23,550 nucleotides of DNA from contig SCFE01000051.1 in NCBI GenBank assembly GCA_004352715.1, positions 448,468 to 472,017 on the forward strand, given 5' to 3'. Shown piece after piece: positions 8,711 to 19,398 of the stretch. The notes beneath the pieces were generated by a model, which was given only the letters and a program-made list of their open reading frames with translations, was not told where the DNA came from and did not search any database. How positions within the stretch are numbered: position 1 is the first letter of the stretch; every line of letters begins with the position of its first letter. The translations under genes were made by a program, and so were the position numbers. Source of the DNA: Hofstenia miamia. Lineage: Eukaryota; Xenacoelomorpha; Acoela.

Positions 8711-10238
8711 ACTGGTACACTGTGCACTTCCAGCCTGTCTTCAAAATGGTTTCTTAATGCACATGCTCATTGCATGTAACTCTTCAGACATTTTTAACAA
8801 ATTCAAACAGTTTAAGTTTATACAAATAGATACACAGTTAATTAATTATATTGATTTTTTTTTGATCCAGCCTTCATACAAATTTTATTTAATAAGATAC
8901 TTTGAATTATAAAAGTTAATTTTTATGTCCCTTTTACTTTTATTTAAAATATTTTAATAAAAATTTTTTAAATAAATATGCATTGTTGGTTTTAAGAAAG
9001 CATTTGTTGTTTCTAAGTATATCATCATTGGCAAAAAGTATTAACCTCCTTTGGCTATGCCACTGCTTGGACTGAATAATTGAAACTCAACTCAAAACCC
9101 TGATTTAGCCAATGAAATTAGTAAAATAATATTTTTATGCAATGACATTTAGTGTCAAATTCTTACAGTGTGCTTTCCAAAATCATTCAAATTATTTTCA
9201 TCTGAAAATTCAACACCAATAAATTTATTAAATGTGAAAAATAGCAAGAGAATATTTTTATGTTCATTGAGTTGGAAATAGTTGCTTAAAAACCTTTGAA
9301 TATTTTATGTACTATCAAGTTGCTGTCCTATTATACACCCTTTTTAATCAGTACATATTTTGAAATATTTGGTATTCGTTTTGAGAAATGTGATATCAAT
9401 TTATGCACCAACCAAGAAAATCAATTATTTTCATTTGAATTTCTTTTTTTTGCACATAAATATCTCTATTTTAAGATTTAAAACTACCTAAATTTAAAAT
9501 AAATATACACTATGCAAAACTACAATATTGTATGTAATGAATGCTATAATATAAAATCCTATATAACCATTACGATATTAGTTTTAAAGATCTTAGTATG
9601 TTATTGCAACCTAGTTATTCGATGTGTTTACTCGAATGATTAGTAGGACACTTGAAGTTTCCCAATTTCATTTGTATCATATTAGTATCAGTATTAATTG
9701 AGAATTACGATAATTTTTATTATTCCATTACTCATGAAAATTTTTTGAAAATTATTTCGAATTTTGTTATTATTTTATCAATATCATTATTTTGTCAGTC
9801 TTTGAAAACTAGAGATTTGTAATTTATCGAAAAAAGTTTTCTTGGCTTATTCAACCACTCTTTTGCAAAGCTAATTTGCTTTACAAAGTAAATATGAATA
9901 TAAGGGTAATGACTTTGTTTTTGAGGTTCATCAATGTGGCCTTACATCTGATCTATATCCACAAGAATTGGCAACTCAATATAATATCAAAACAGTAGCT
10001 GTAGTAGAGTACTTATTGTGCAGGAATCTTATCACTTAAATTATATCAACATCGCCAGTAGAATTTTTAAAATGATCTTTAATAATAATTTTATGTATGC
10101 AACATTGTGCTTTTACTGTATCTGAATCAATATTATGATAAGTCATAAAACATTCACTACAGTAACCGTTTTAGCATGCTCCAACTATGGCGTCAAAGTG
10201 GTAGAATTTAGAAACTCTTCACAATAGGGTTTGCAAGG
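8711..10238. other. AT-rich intergenic DNA, no gene seen
   Basis: No convincing reading frame was found on either strand. CG-poor sequence continues to about 9370, after which CG sites reappear (9540 onward). GGCTATGCCACTG near 9053 resembles the inverted form of CAGTGGCGTAGCC-type transposon ends with its CG lost, but no partner was found. Confidence 0.5.
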
Positions 10239-10246
10239 CACTCATG
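10239..10246. repeat. Left 8-bp target duplication of hAT-like element 1
   Basis: CACTCATG immediately precedes the CAGGCCCGTA end. It matches the right-hand CTCTCATG (10640-10647) at 7 of 8 bases. Confidence 0.75.
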
Positions 10247-10639
10247 CAGGCCCGTAGCCAACATAATCACCTGAGGGATGTCGATGCGCATTTAGCAGGG
10301 GTTATTTGAATTTCGACTGTCTTTATAATATAAAGTAAAAGTTTGTACACTATTTTATTTTTGTTGCATCCCTGTGGGTACGCGGATTTTCTAACTTGTG
10401 AGGTCATCTAGTATACTGATCAAGTAAATGAGCAATGGCGGGGTGAAGCCCCGCCTAAATTTTTTGAAAACAGACAAAATAGACCTTAGAATTGCATTAT
10501 TAGGAGCAATGTTACAACAATTGAACTAACAAATTATATTTTTACATGTTGATTTTGCTTTTTAGCTTTATTGTCTAGGAGGGGTTGCCTGACATTCTAG
10601 GGGGTTCGACCCCCCTAATCCCCCGTGATTACGGGCCTG
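10247..10639. mobile_element. hAT-like non-autonomous DNA transposon 1 (393 bp)
   Basis: The element starts CAGGCCCGTAGCCA and ends with the inverse of CAGGCCCGTAATCA (12 of the first 14 positions match). It is flanked by 8-bp target duplications (7/8 identical), the size typical of hAT transposons. It holds no coding capacity. A G-rich/C-rich inner border (GGGGGTTCGACCCCCC near 10600) and a 7-bp-stem hairpin at 10437-10455 lie inside. A hAT transposase pseudogene begins about 400 bases to the right, but no link between them can be shown from this sequence. Confidence 0.8.
10437..10455. repeat. GC-rich hairpin inside hAT-like element 1
   Basis: GGCGGGG and CCCCGCC form a perfect 7-bp stem with a 5-base loop (TGAAG). 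It stands out in very AT-rich DNA. Its role, if any, is unknown. Confidence 0.7.
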
Positions 10640-10647
10640 CTCTCATG
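10640..10647. repeat. Right 8-bp target duplication of hAT-like element 1
   Basis: CTCTCATG follows the TACGGGCCTG end and pairs with CACTCATG at 10239-10246. Confidence 0.75.
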
Positions 10648-10813
10648 GATGTCCATATTTCTCCATTCCTATTCAAAAATCGCTTTGTGAATTCTTCAAG
10701 TAGTACTTCTTTTAACTTAACGTTCACACGACGAATAAGTAATGCATCTGAATTAGTTCTAGTCGAAAGAATATTGATATGTTATAAATTCGTTTAAATT
10801 TTTGTGACATTTC

Positions 10814-10923
10814 GATTTTGACTTTCCTTTTACATTTGTCTATATAATTCAGAGCTAGGAATTCAAGAGATTTTGACTTTCCTTTTACATTTGTCTATAT
10901 AATTCAGAGCTAGGAATTCAAGA
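10814..10923. repeat. Perfect tandem repeat, 2 x 55 bp
   Basis: The 55-base unit beginning GATTTTGACTTTCC at 10814 is repeated exactly from 10869 to 10923. The absence of any mismatch suggests a recent duplication or an assembly artefact. Confidence 0.95.
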
Positions 10924-11029
10924 TCTTCAGATATTTCATCAAGGTTATATATATTTGAGCTTATATCTTTTTACATTTCTCATCTATTGAAATACAATTC
11001 ACTATATAAGAATTTCTTGATTGCTAACA

Positions 11030-11880
11030 TTTCCTTTTACATTTAATTAAGCGGGATTCAGACTGGATCACAAGTCAGATGATATAGACCTAAAGAACTA
11101 AGGCGGTGTTCAACTTGGACAGATTTATCGGTTGAAGTATCTAGCAAGCATTCTGGTACACATTTGATTTCATTATTGATAGCTTTCATGTCGAAAAGTT
11201 GAGGACCAACGTGTTTCTATTAATTTTTTCAAGCGGTTGCCTTCAAATTTTCGAGCAATATCAATTAAAATGATTGTACAAGCTACTCACTGTATTGTAA
11301 TGCTCACTTATACGCTGAATACTATTAGCGAATTTTTGACAATCAATACTAATGGATGACAGAATCAATGAATATGTAATATTTTCTATCAAAACGCCTG
11401 GAAAGCAGTCGTTGTAAATCAGCGATTTCTCCTAACATAACATTAGCGCCGTCGTAGCACTGAGAATCTTCCCATCTTTAAGATTAAATCTTGTTTCCTT
11501 TACAATGCTCTCCAACAAATTCAATAAACCCAAAGTAGACCTATCCCTTGCTGATAAAATAATAATTATATTTTCCTTTACTTTCATTTCATTCATATCT
11601 AAATATCTCAATATGTATCCTTCAGTTTTTGTCCAGCCAATATCGTAAATAATTCAGCTGCTTTTACTTCATTGGCAATTTTCTTCTTTAATATTTTTTT
11701 TAAAAACTCCAATAACTTCATTTTGTATGTTTGGAGACGCATATTTAACATTTTTAGGAACTCCGGGTTGATTTCAAATAGAGGGTCAGAAAATGCACCA
11801 CTAATATTTCCTAATTCCAAATCAGTACATTCGCTATTCCCTCTAAATGGCAATTTATTACATGCTAACAGGCTTTCAAA
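11030..11880 (-). pseudogene. hAT transposase pseudogene, TTF/ZMYM-type subfamily
   Basis: The minus strand carries a broken hAT transposase, the enzyme that cuts and pastes hAT elements. From the amino end it reads LPFRGNSE (near 11850), a helical stretch ending IANEVKAAELFTILA (near 11650), then LRYLDMNEMKVKEN and further on QCYDGANVMLGEIADLQ (near 11410-11460). The last is the hAT signature usually seen as GQ.YDGA..M.G. Further on, ETRWSSTFRHESYQ (near 11170-11200) matches the L..TRW block. Several frameshifts and stops separate these blocks, for example near 11608, and the DE residues of the ILADE motif read as GQ. A remote 3' piece may lie at about 10655-10800 (minus frame containing LKEVLLEEFTKRFL), but that is uncertain. 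Confidence 0.75.
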
Positions 11881-12010
11881 TCAAATTTAAATATTCAAAC
11901 CTTCAAATCAAATTTTCAAATTTTTGCAACAAATCCAAACTTTTAAATCAAATTTTGCAAAATTCTAAGATTCAAACTTTGGAAAAATTTTCAAATCAAC
12001 AGTATTAAAT
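11874..12010. repeat. Degenerate TCAAATCAAATTT repeats
   Basis: Variants of TCAAATCAAATTT recur about every 25-50 bases (near 11876, 11901, 11949 and 11990). They abut the 5' side of the minus-strand hAT pseudogene. This is a simple AT-rich repeat with no evident function. Confidence 0.6.
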
Positions 12011-13299
12011 TTCCCAAATTCAATTTTTGGAAACATTTTTAAATATATAATACACTTGGAATTATTGTTAATATTGAAAGTTAAGACTTCTGATAAATGG
12101 CTTTGTAAATTCATTTTTTTATTTTAGGTTAACATTCCTTAAGCATGTTTGGTAATTAAGGTAACAGTGAACACACTTTGCAAAAAGCCGTGCAGTGGAC
12201 ATAGAAAGCCCCACGATGAAGTGCCGCTGTCCTTCCCTGGAGTCCAAATCCGACTAGCTCTTTGGCTACCTCTTATCTCAAATTCTTGAAGGATTAAAAA
12301 CAATGCAAGGGAGACAAAATTGATCAAACAATACGGATATGATACCGCTTTGTATTTTGTTTTTAATTTTAACCATCTTCAATTGTATACAACTCCAGGG
12401 TAAACGTCCCAATCAAGCTCTAGTTGTAATCATACGATGGCCGATGTTTCAAGTCATTTGGATTATTCACTTAAAAGTTAGTAATAAATTATCGTTTTTT
12501 TTGGACCACCCCTCGTATGTTGCTCAGTTTTCTTGATTTACCTGGAATGATTAAATAAGCAATTTCAACATTTTTAAAAGTCACAGGGGCATTTACTACA
12601 TATGTCTTTATGCAATAAGTATAAAAATCATATTTTCTTTCTATATGCACAATGTATTATGTAGGATAAAATTATTTTCTATTAAATATATACTGCATAT
12701 TGCTACAAAAATACAGTTAAAATCTGCAATGGGTGGTTTTTAGCCTACCTCATTGCTATATGTATATTTAATTATACATTAGTCTATTAAGAATTATTTC
12801 TAAGAAATATCAAACGTAAAAACAAATGTTCCATTACCATTATTCCAATATCAAGATTTTTACGTTTCCTTTGGTTGCAGTCTTCCCATGAATGCATTGC
12901 TTCAATATGAGTTGATTTTAAGAAATGTGCATGAAAACCTTTGGTTTTAATTAAAAGCATTGTTCCATTTTCTAAAACCTCTGCTAATGAAGCTATCTTG
13001 TTGGCATTAGTGACTATTAGAAAATACTCTGCAATCATAACGTAGGCATGCTTCAAATTCAGGTATGTATTCTAGCCATATGTAATTATCATACAATCGG
13101 GGATTAAGGCTTCTACTCTACATTGAATAAATTGTTTTTGGATAAGATTCTAATATGGGCCGAATTGGCATAGATTTATCCAATAATGCGCAAAGAATAA
13201 TAGGAGTAGTGGATTGCTCTGGTCCCCCACTGATTTCTTGGCGGTTTCACCTAAATTATTGTCATAATCAGACAAGCAAATAAGAAATTGATGGAAAAA
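12011..13299. other. Intergenic DNA with one unrecognised minus-strand frame
   Basis: No gene could be supported. A minus-strand frame at 12787-13056 (89 codons) contains protein-like text such as KIASLAEVLENGTMLLI, but no domain is recognised. It lies just downstream of the hAT pseudogene that starts at 14161, so it could be a remnant of the same or another element. Confidence 0.4.
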
Positions 13300-14161
13300 A
13301 ACCGAAGTTCTCAAAGTAGTAAAAACATGCTTCTAACCATGTATTCTAACTGGTCAACATCGGGCGTGGAGCAATGGCAGTTCTTTTCTCTCTTTGAATT
13401 CTCTTTGGGGTCGAGAGCAATCAACGAAAAGATTCTTAGAATCAGCCAAAAATATTTTTCTCTCGGACTAACTCAGCCACCCTTTGAAGACCATGAGCAA
13501 GGCGGTTATATGGAGCAGAGACTAATATAAATTCTTCAAATCTGAACCACATTTCAACATATAACTAGCTGCATCAGGCACTAGGAGCCTAAATTCTGGT
13601 TTTTAAAGAATGAAGTGAGGGTAGAAATGTAACACTTGTGGAATTTGTCACTTCTATCAACTCAATTAGATAAGGCTTGCTAATTTCGGCCAATGTCCTG
13701 ATGAGAATGCCAGCCATGAAGCCACATCAACCATTGTATAGTAATTGTTGGCACCAATAATTGTTCTGACACATTCAATCGATTCATTAAAATTGCGAGG
13801 CACATAAAGTTTTCTCAAAGTGTAAGGCTGAGGAACCGATTTTGCAGTATGAGCTTCGAGGAAGGAACGAAACGAAATTTTTCATTATTAAGTTTCTCCA
13901 GTGGAATGTTTGCCAAGACTACAGCTTCTGTTAATGCCGTAAAGAAAGGGTTTGACTCCACCTGTCCAGGAAATGTAAGAAGTTGTTGCCGTTGTTCAGA
14001 TAAACTACTCTGGTGAATATGTTTTTGAGATTTCATGTGAGCCTCGACGCGAAATTTTCTGTTGGTGTTATCATAATCAATCCAACAAGGCAACTTCAGC
14101 ATATAAGCTTGCCTTGTAAAGCCTTGGCATAATATTCTCCCTTATATTTGGCTTTAGGCAT
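13300..14161 (-). pseudogene. hAT transposase pseudogene, CGGBP1-like subfamily
   Basis: A possible ATG at 14159-14161 (MPKAKYKGEYYAKALQG) leads into a BED-like zinc-finger region, read after a frameshift near 14103. It has cysteines in LPCW and histidines in FRVEAHMKSQKH. Further pieces in shifting frames match the known layout of CGGBP1-like hAT proteins: TLRKLYVPRNFNESIE and TMVDVASW near 13740-13830, LVPDAASYMLKCGSDLKN near 13535-13590, AHGLQRVAELVRE near 13462-13500, and NTWLEACFYYFENF near 13310-13355, where a stop stands at the position of the usual Trp. At least four frameshifts and several stops show that it is dead. It differs in subfamily from the pseudogene at 11030-11880, so at least two hAT lineages have been active here. 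Confidence 0.65.
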
Positions 14162-14238
14162 ATCTGTAACGCCTGTAGTGTTGTACGAATGGGTTTATAC
14201 AAATGAGTTTTAACCAATCAAAATTGCATCACTGTTGT

Positions 14239-14810
14239 TTATTCCAGAGTATTCTAATTTACCTAAATTTTTTTAGGGGTTGTTTTAGCACTCCCTTGGC
14301 TACGGACTAGTCTCTGGTCCAAAATTCTGAACGCTACGCCACTGCTGTTGATGTTAATTTTCAAAAATATAGACTGCATATTGCACTGGGCATTTTTATT
14401 GAAAACTGTAAATTATTGTTCAAGAAACAAAATTCTTTTTTGTCCACTAGGTTCTCAAATGCGAATCACTTTTATACAATATTTTATAATAAGGTCTCGA
14501 AGACTTTTTAGCAAACATCCAAGTTCTCACTTACCGAGAATTTCTGAAACAACTTTTGCATGCATAAATGAGCCCACCTAAGTTTAAGAATTTGTCTGGT
14601 TTAAAAATGTAGCGCTTGGTCACATAAGTTTTTTATCTAATTTTCTATGAATCCTACCTGTAAGGTTTTTTATTCTGTGATTTTAGATTATTTGCATTCT
14701 ATGATAGTTAGTGTTTTTGTATTTTCACTCGTTCTGTGTGTATGTTCTTCATTATCTACTAGTAAGTGCAACTTTACATCAAGCTCAACGCAAATCTCCG
14801 TCGATGAAAT
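14239..14810 (+). repeat. Duplicate of 15872-16444 (probable misplaced haplotype contig A')
   Basis: The block is almost identical to 15872-16444, differing by a T-run length of 7 versus 8 near 14270. It ends at a single N (14811). It repeats the upstream region and first 110 coding bases of the secreted-protein gene (ATG copies at 14647 and 14701). It is best read as an alternative-haplotype contig, not a second gene. Confidence 0.8.
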
Positions 14811-14811
14811 N

Positions 14812-15651
14812 TGCAATCATTTTCCAACTTTCCCTGCCATAATTATATGTTTTGCGATGGCAGTTCGTCTGATTTATTGCCATTGTTCGTGTATGATTTG
14901 GATTGGACTGCATGTTGTTCAGCACGAGATACAGATATTCCACTTGCGGTATGATATTTTATATTTTCCTCACACTTATCAAATCTCTCAATTAATGTAA
15001 GCCTATTAATATTTTCAACGAAAATCATATTGTCGCTGGATAGATGTATTTTGTAGAAAATTCGATGCTTTCTTAAAAGAATTTTTGCGAACGCTTGTGT
15101 GAAAAAGCCGAAAACTATTGTGGCATTAGATATCAATTTCATTTAAATTGTTAAACATTGCTTATGCTTACTTTAAGGACTTAACTTGTGTACCTCCTTT
15201 AAATAGTTTTCCCGTAATACATTTGTTTTGCCGCGACGCTTTTCGTATATTAAGCCATGTAAACACATGCGATTTTAAACCAGATTACCTTACGGGGTCA
15301 AAGTGATTATGCAATTACTTTTCTAGTTTTCTAAATATTTCTAGAACATTAGCTGCAGGGAACTTTTCCAACTTGATGTGAAAATAATCCACATTTCCTG
15401 ACATTTTTAAGTTTTTTATTCAAACTTTTCATTCTCAAAGGTTTGATCACATGATGAGCCAGCAACTGCTTTTTAGTTTTCAATCGTATTAGTCTTGTTT
15501 TAACTTAACTCTAAACAACCTAGAAAATTTTAAAAATATTTAATGTTTTTTAAACGCTTTTAACTCAACAGCTAATAAGAATATCCAAAACCTGATAGCA
15601 GCACATGATACGGGAGTGCGTTTTCTTACATTTTCGCTACTTAAACCTCGA
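14812..15651 (+). repeat. Duplicate of 17285-18117 (probable misplaced haplotype contig C')
   Basis: This block follows the single N at 14811 and repeats 17285-18117, which is the latter part of the second exon plus following intron. It has a few substitutions and a 7-base length difference near 15582. It ends at the single N at 15652. Divergence is at a level expected of two alleles. Confidence 0.8.
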
Positions 15652-15652
15652 N

Positions 15653-15870
15653 AAAGTATAGAAGATTGATAATAATTTGTATAATAATTTTTGAAAAAAG
15701 TTTGTCTCTAATATTTTTACTTGGGATTTTGCTGTTTACTTTAGTGTCTTCATTTCCACTACAAATTCATCCGATAACTTCCCTTAATAACCTGTCTTCG
15801 ACAATTACATTGCAATCATTTTCCAACTTTCCCTGCCATAATTATATGTTTTGCGATGGCAGTTCGTCTG
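15653..15870 (+). repeat. Duplicate of 17127-17344 (probable misplaced haplotype contig B')
   Basis: The block lies between single Ns at 15652 and 15871 and is identical to 17127-17344 as far as I could compare. Its end overlaps the start of block C' (14812 onward) by 60 bases, as contigs from a k-mer graph would. Its position after C' is out of genomic order. Confidence 0.85.
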
Positions 15871-15871
15871 N

Positions 15872-16334
15872 TTATTCCAGAGTATTCTAATTTACCTAAA
15901 TTTTTTTTAGGGGTTGTTTTAGCACTCCCTTGGCTACGGACTAGTCTCTGGTCCAAAATTCTGAACGCTACGCCACTGCTGTTGATGTTAATTTTCAAAA
16001 ATATAGACTGCATATTGCACTGGGCATTTTTATTGAAAACTGTAAATTATTGTTCAAGAAACAAAATTCTTTTTTGTCCACTAGGTTCTCAAATGCGAAT
16101 CACTTTTATACAATATTTTATAATAAGGTCTCGAAGACTTTTTAGCAAACATCCAAGTTCTCACTTACCGAGAATTTCTGAAACAACTTTTGCATGCATA
16201 AATGAGCCCACCTAAGTTTAAGAATTTGTCTGGTTTAAAAATGTAGCGCTTGGTCACATAAGTTTTTTATCTAATTTTCTATGAATCCTACCTGTAAGGT
16301 TTTTTATTCTGTGATTTTAGATTATTTGCATTCT
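15872..16334 (+). other. 5' flanking region of the secreted-protein gene
   Basis: No coding sequence is supported. GCTACGCCACTGC near 15968-15980 looks like the end of a CAGTGGCGTAGC-type DNA transposon, without a visible partner. No promoter motif could be assigned; the transcription start is unknown and a 5' exon further upstream is possible. Confidence 0.4.
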
Positions 16335-16941
16335 ATGATAGTTAGTGTTTTTGTATTTTCACTCGTTCTGTGTGTATGTTCTTCATTATCTACTAGTAAG
16401 TGCAACTTTACATCAAGCTCAACGCAAATCTCCGTCGATGAAATTGTGCAACTTTATTTCAATTGTAGCATAACATCGATAGATACTGCTTCTTTCAAAG
16501 GCTACGTATCTGCGCCGGTGTCCGTTAAAAGCGATAGCCTGCCAACGTGTACGAAGTCTTCATGTGAAGTCAACGCTTTAAACGTTTCTAACGACGATAT
16601 ATTTCTTCAACCTCATGCTGATGTCGTGATCAATTCATCGCAAATCATTTATTTTTTTAACATCAATGAGTCATCCACTTCTTTCGAGATATTTTTCAAA
16701 TTCAATGTGTTTGTGGGCTCGCTGTTCTTAAACCACTCAAGTCTAATTGATGTTGAATTGACAATCTCGGATTCTACAAGCAACGTAACTGAAAATTTGC
16801 AATTACAATATAATGGACCAACCAATACAATCACTTCTTCCTTGGATTCAAGCAGACTGCTCTTATACGGTGTAATGTTAGATATTGAGAATACAGTTAA
16901 CATTCCTGCTTCATATATTGCACCTTCTACTTATAGAATTG
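16335..16941 (+). CDS. Secreted/type I membrane protein of unknown family, exon 1
   Basis: This is the first visible exon. The ATG at 16335 gives a classic signal peptide (MIVSVFVFSLVLCVCSS); an in-frame ATG at 16281 would add 18 residues and bury it, so the later start is preferred. The mature part is beta-rich by eye, with cysteines in KCNFT, FNCSI and LPTCTKSSC. It has at least seven N-glycosylation sites (NFT, NCS, NVS, NSS, NES, NHS, NVT), fitting an extracellular protein. The donor AATTG|GTATGA ends the exon in phase 1. The frame stays open into the intron to 17135, so the true end could be later. The phase-1 end joins the exon at 17219 correctly. The family is not recognised. Confidence 0.65.
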
Positions 16942-17218
16942 GTATGATCTACTTTATCAAAACCATACTATTTAATATCATAAATATTTTCAAGGTAACA
17001 GACAATATTGACATTAAAGTATTTTTTATAGGTGTAGAATCTTCAATGTTTAATTCATACAATGTAACATTACTAAATATGATTGCATATTTTATTTTTT
17101 ATAGGAGATGTGATGTGATATATAAAAAAGTATAGAAGATTGATAATAATTTGTATAATAATTTTTGAAAAAAGTTTGTCTCTAATATTTTTACTTGGGA
17201 TTTTGCTGTTTACTTTAG

Positions 17219-17421
17219 TGTCTTCATTTCCACTACAAATTCATCCGATAACTTCCCTTAATAACCTGTCTTCGACAATTACATTGCAATCATTTTCCAA
17301 CTTTCCCTGCCATAATTATATGTTTTGCGATGGCAGTTCGTCTGATTTATTGCCATTGTTCGTGTATGATTTGGATTGGACTGCATGTTGTTCAGCACGA
17401 GATACAGATATTCCACTTGCG
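17219..17421 (+). CDS. Same gene, exon 2 (cysteine-containing)
   Basis: The acceptor GCTGTTTACTTTAG precedes the exon and the donor TTGCG|GTATTA follows it. Joined to exon 1 (phase 1) it reads SSFPLQIHP, NNLSS (an N-glycosylation site), FPCHNYMFCDG and DWTACCSARDTDIPLA, ending in phase 0. Four cysteines are present (C, C, CC). The intron before it is 277 bases. The two fragments at 14812-15651 and 15653-15870 repeat parts of this exon. A distant relation to ciliary tectonics was considered, but the diagnostic cysteine cluster is absent. Confidence 0.6.
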
Positions 17422-19390
17422 GTATTATATTTTATATTTTCCTCACACTTATCAAATCTCTCAATTAATGTAAGCCTATTAATATTTTCAACGAAAATCA
17501 TATTGTCGCTGGATAGATGTATTTTGTAGAAAATTCGATGCTTTCTTAAAAGAATTTTTGCGAACGCTTGTGTGAAAAAGCCGAAAACTATTGTGGCATT
17601 AGATATCAATTTCATTTAAATTGTTAAACATTGCTTATGCTTACTTTAAGGACTTAACTTGTGTACCTCCTTTAAATAGTTTTCCCGTAATACATTTGTT
17701 TTGCCGCGACGCTTTTCGTATATTAAGCCATGTAAACACATGCGATTTTAAACCAGATTACCTTACGGGGTCAAAGTGATTATGCAATTACTTTTCTAGT
17801 TTTCTAAATATTTCTAGAACATTAGCTGCAGGGAACTTTTCCAACTTGATGTGAAAATAATCCACATTTCCTGACATTTTTAAGTTTTTTCTTCAAACTT
17901 TTCATTCTCAAAGGTTTGATCACATGATGAGCCAGCAACTGCTTTTTAGTTTTCAACCGTATTAGTCTTGTTTTAACTTAACTCTAAACAACCTAGAAAA
18001 TTTTAAAAATATTTAATGTTTTTTAAACGCTTTTAACTCAACAGCTAATAAGAAAACCTGATAGCAGCACAAGATACGGGAGTGCTTTTTCTTACATTTT
18101 CGCTACTTAAACCTCGACCAGGCATTGTCTCATTGAAGCGTACCGCGACCTTTGACTTTGGGCTTCAAACTATACATTTCTTGAACACTAGGTTTGGAAA
18201 AATGTCAGAACTTTTTAAAAAATCGTAATTTTTAAAAAAAATTGTTATATATATATATAATTTTTTACAAGTGTGAAAAAATGAATAAATGAACACAGGA
18301 CTGATAAGGTTAAGACGCTTAATTGGAATCAGAGTCCTCTTGAAGAACTATATTGTCTGGAATTTTGGGTAACATTTTAATATAAATTCATTTTTTAGCT
18401 TCTCTGGTGCTCTTTTATAGAAATCAGTCAAATCAATATTTTTATGAATTTAAGATAAGGAGCATTAAATCACTTTTATTACTTTACATCAAACTTACGT
18501 ATTTTGTAATATATTTACAAGGAATTTAATAAGAATTGTTGCATTTCTCTGGAATATAGCACATTTTTCGATGTTTTATCCTGGCTATTTTATATTTAAA
18601 TTCATTGTCTACTAATACATTTTTTATATTATCAATACTCACAAGAACATGTGTTGACAAAATTTTTACGGACACTATGTATTTGAGAAACTTATAATTT
18701 TTGAAAATGTTAAACCCCATTTATACAATAAGTTTTCCTGCTGACCTTATATATAATTATGAAACAATTATCAGTTGCTTCTACACAGTAAATTTCCCCT
18801 GACAGCTTTTCCCTATTTATTATTAGGAAAGTTCAAAATCTTTTTCTAGAATGATTAATTTGGCGTTCATCCAATCAGATTTCTTTTAAAATTCAAAAAA
18901 CGATTTAAAAAGTTAATGTTTTTAACAGATATCATTTAGCCTAACCCCTGTAGATTGTTCCTGACCAGTGTGACAATGTTGTAATCTGTATTTCATATAT
19001 GGTTTGCTTGGATATACAATCATTGATGATAAATCATGAATTTTTTAAAATTATTGTCATGCAATAGAGTCTAATACACTTTCCTTATATATTTTTTTTT
19101 TCTTCATTTTTACTATTATAGTCATTTTCTCCTGCAAAAATGTGTCGGCTTAATTATTTTGAAGCTTTGAAATACTTACATAATTTTGGTTTTAAGGTAT
19201 TTCATTTTACGGTAATTATTACAAAATTATTCATGTAGATCTTATCCGCTAATTAAAGTTCATTATTGGATTGGAATATTGAAGTGTTTTAATTGTGGAT
19301 TTAATGCTGAATTGCAGATACAAAGGCGTATAACTTTGTTGAAAGAGAAGTTTGCGAAGATAGTTATCATTTGAGTACGCATTGTGAATA
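17422..19390 (+). other. Long intron or intergenic DNA, no feature seen
   Basis: AT-rich sequence with a short (AT)n run near 18247-18260. A minus-strand frame of 64 codons at 18526-18720 has no recognisable features and is not called. If exons 2 and 3 belong to one gene, this is part of its 3.6-kb intron. Small exons could have been missed. Confidence 0.45.
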
Positions 19391-19398
19391 TTTATGAT
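19391..19398. repeat. Left 8-bp target duplication of hAT-like element 2
   Basis: TTTATGAT, identical to 19763-19770 on the other side of the element. Confidence 0.85.

Noticed and set aside
12139-12327. Minus-strand frame with SGTSSWGFLCPLHGFLQ
   Set aside because: No family recognised, short, and no splice or element context.
14647-15000. A second gene starting MNPTCKVF at 14647
   Set aside because: It is the truncated duplicate of the 16281 region, fused across a single N to downstream sequence; a false haplotype duplication.
16281-16334. Upstream ATG at 16281 as the true start
   Set aside because: It would place 18 extra residues before a textbook signal peptide beginning at 16335; not excluded, but less likely.
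17105-17129. A 25-base micro-exon between exons 1 and 2
   Set aside because: It introduces a stop in the required phase, whereas direct joining of 16941 to 17219 keeps the frame.
17316-17615. Minus-strand frame of 99 codons (also at 14843-15142)
   Set aside because: It lies antisense to exon 2 and the intron, exists in two copies only because of the assembly duplication, and has no recognisable domain.
18247-18260. (AT)n run as a regulatory site
   Set aside because: Simple sequence, common in AT-rich DNA.
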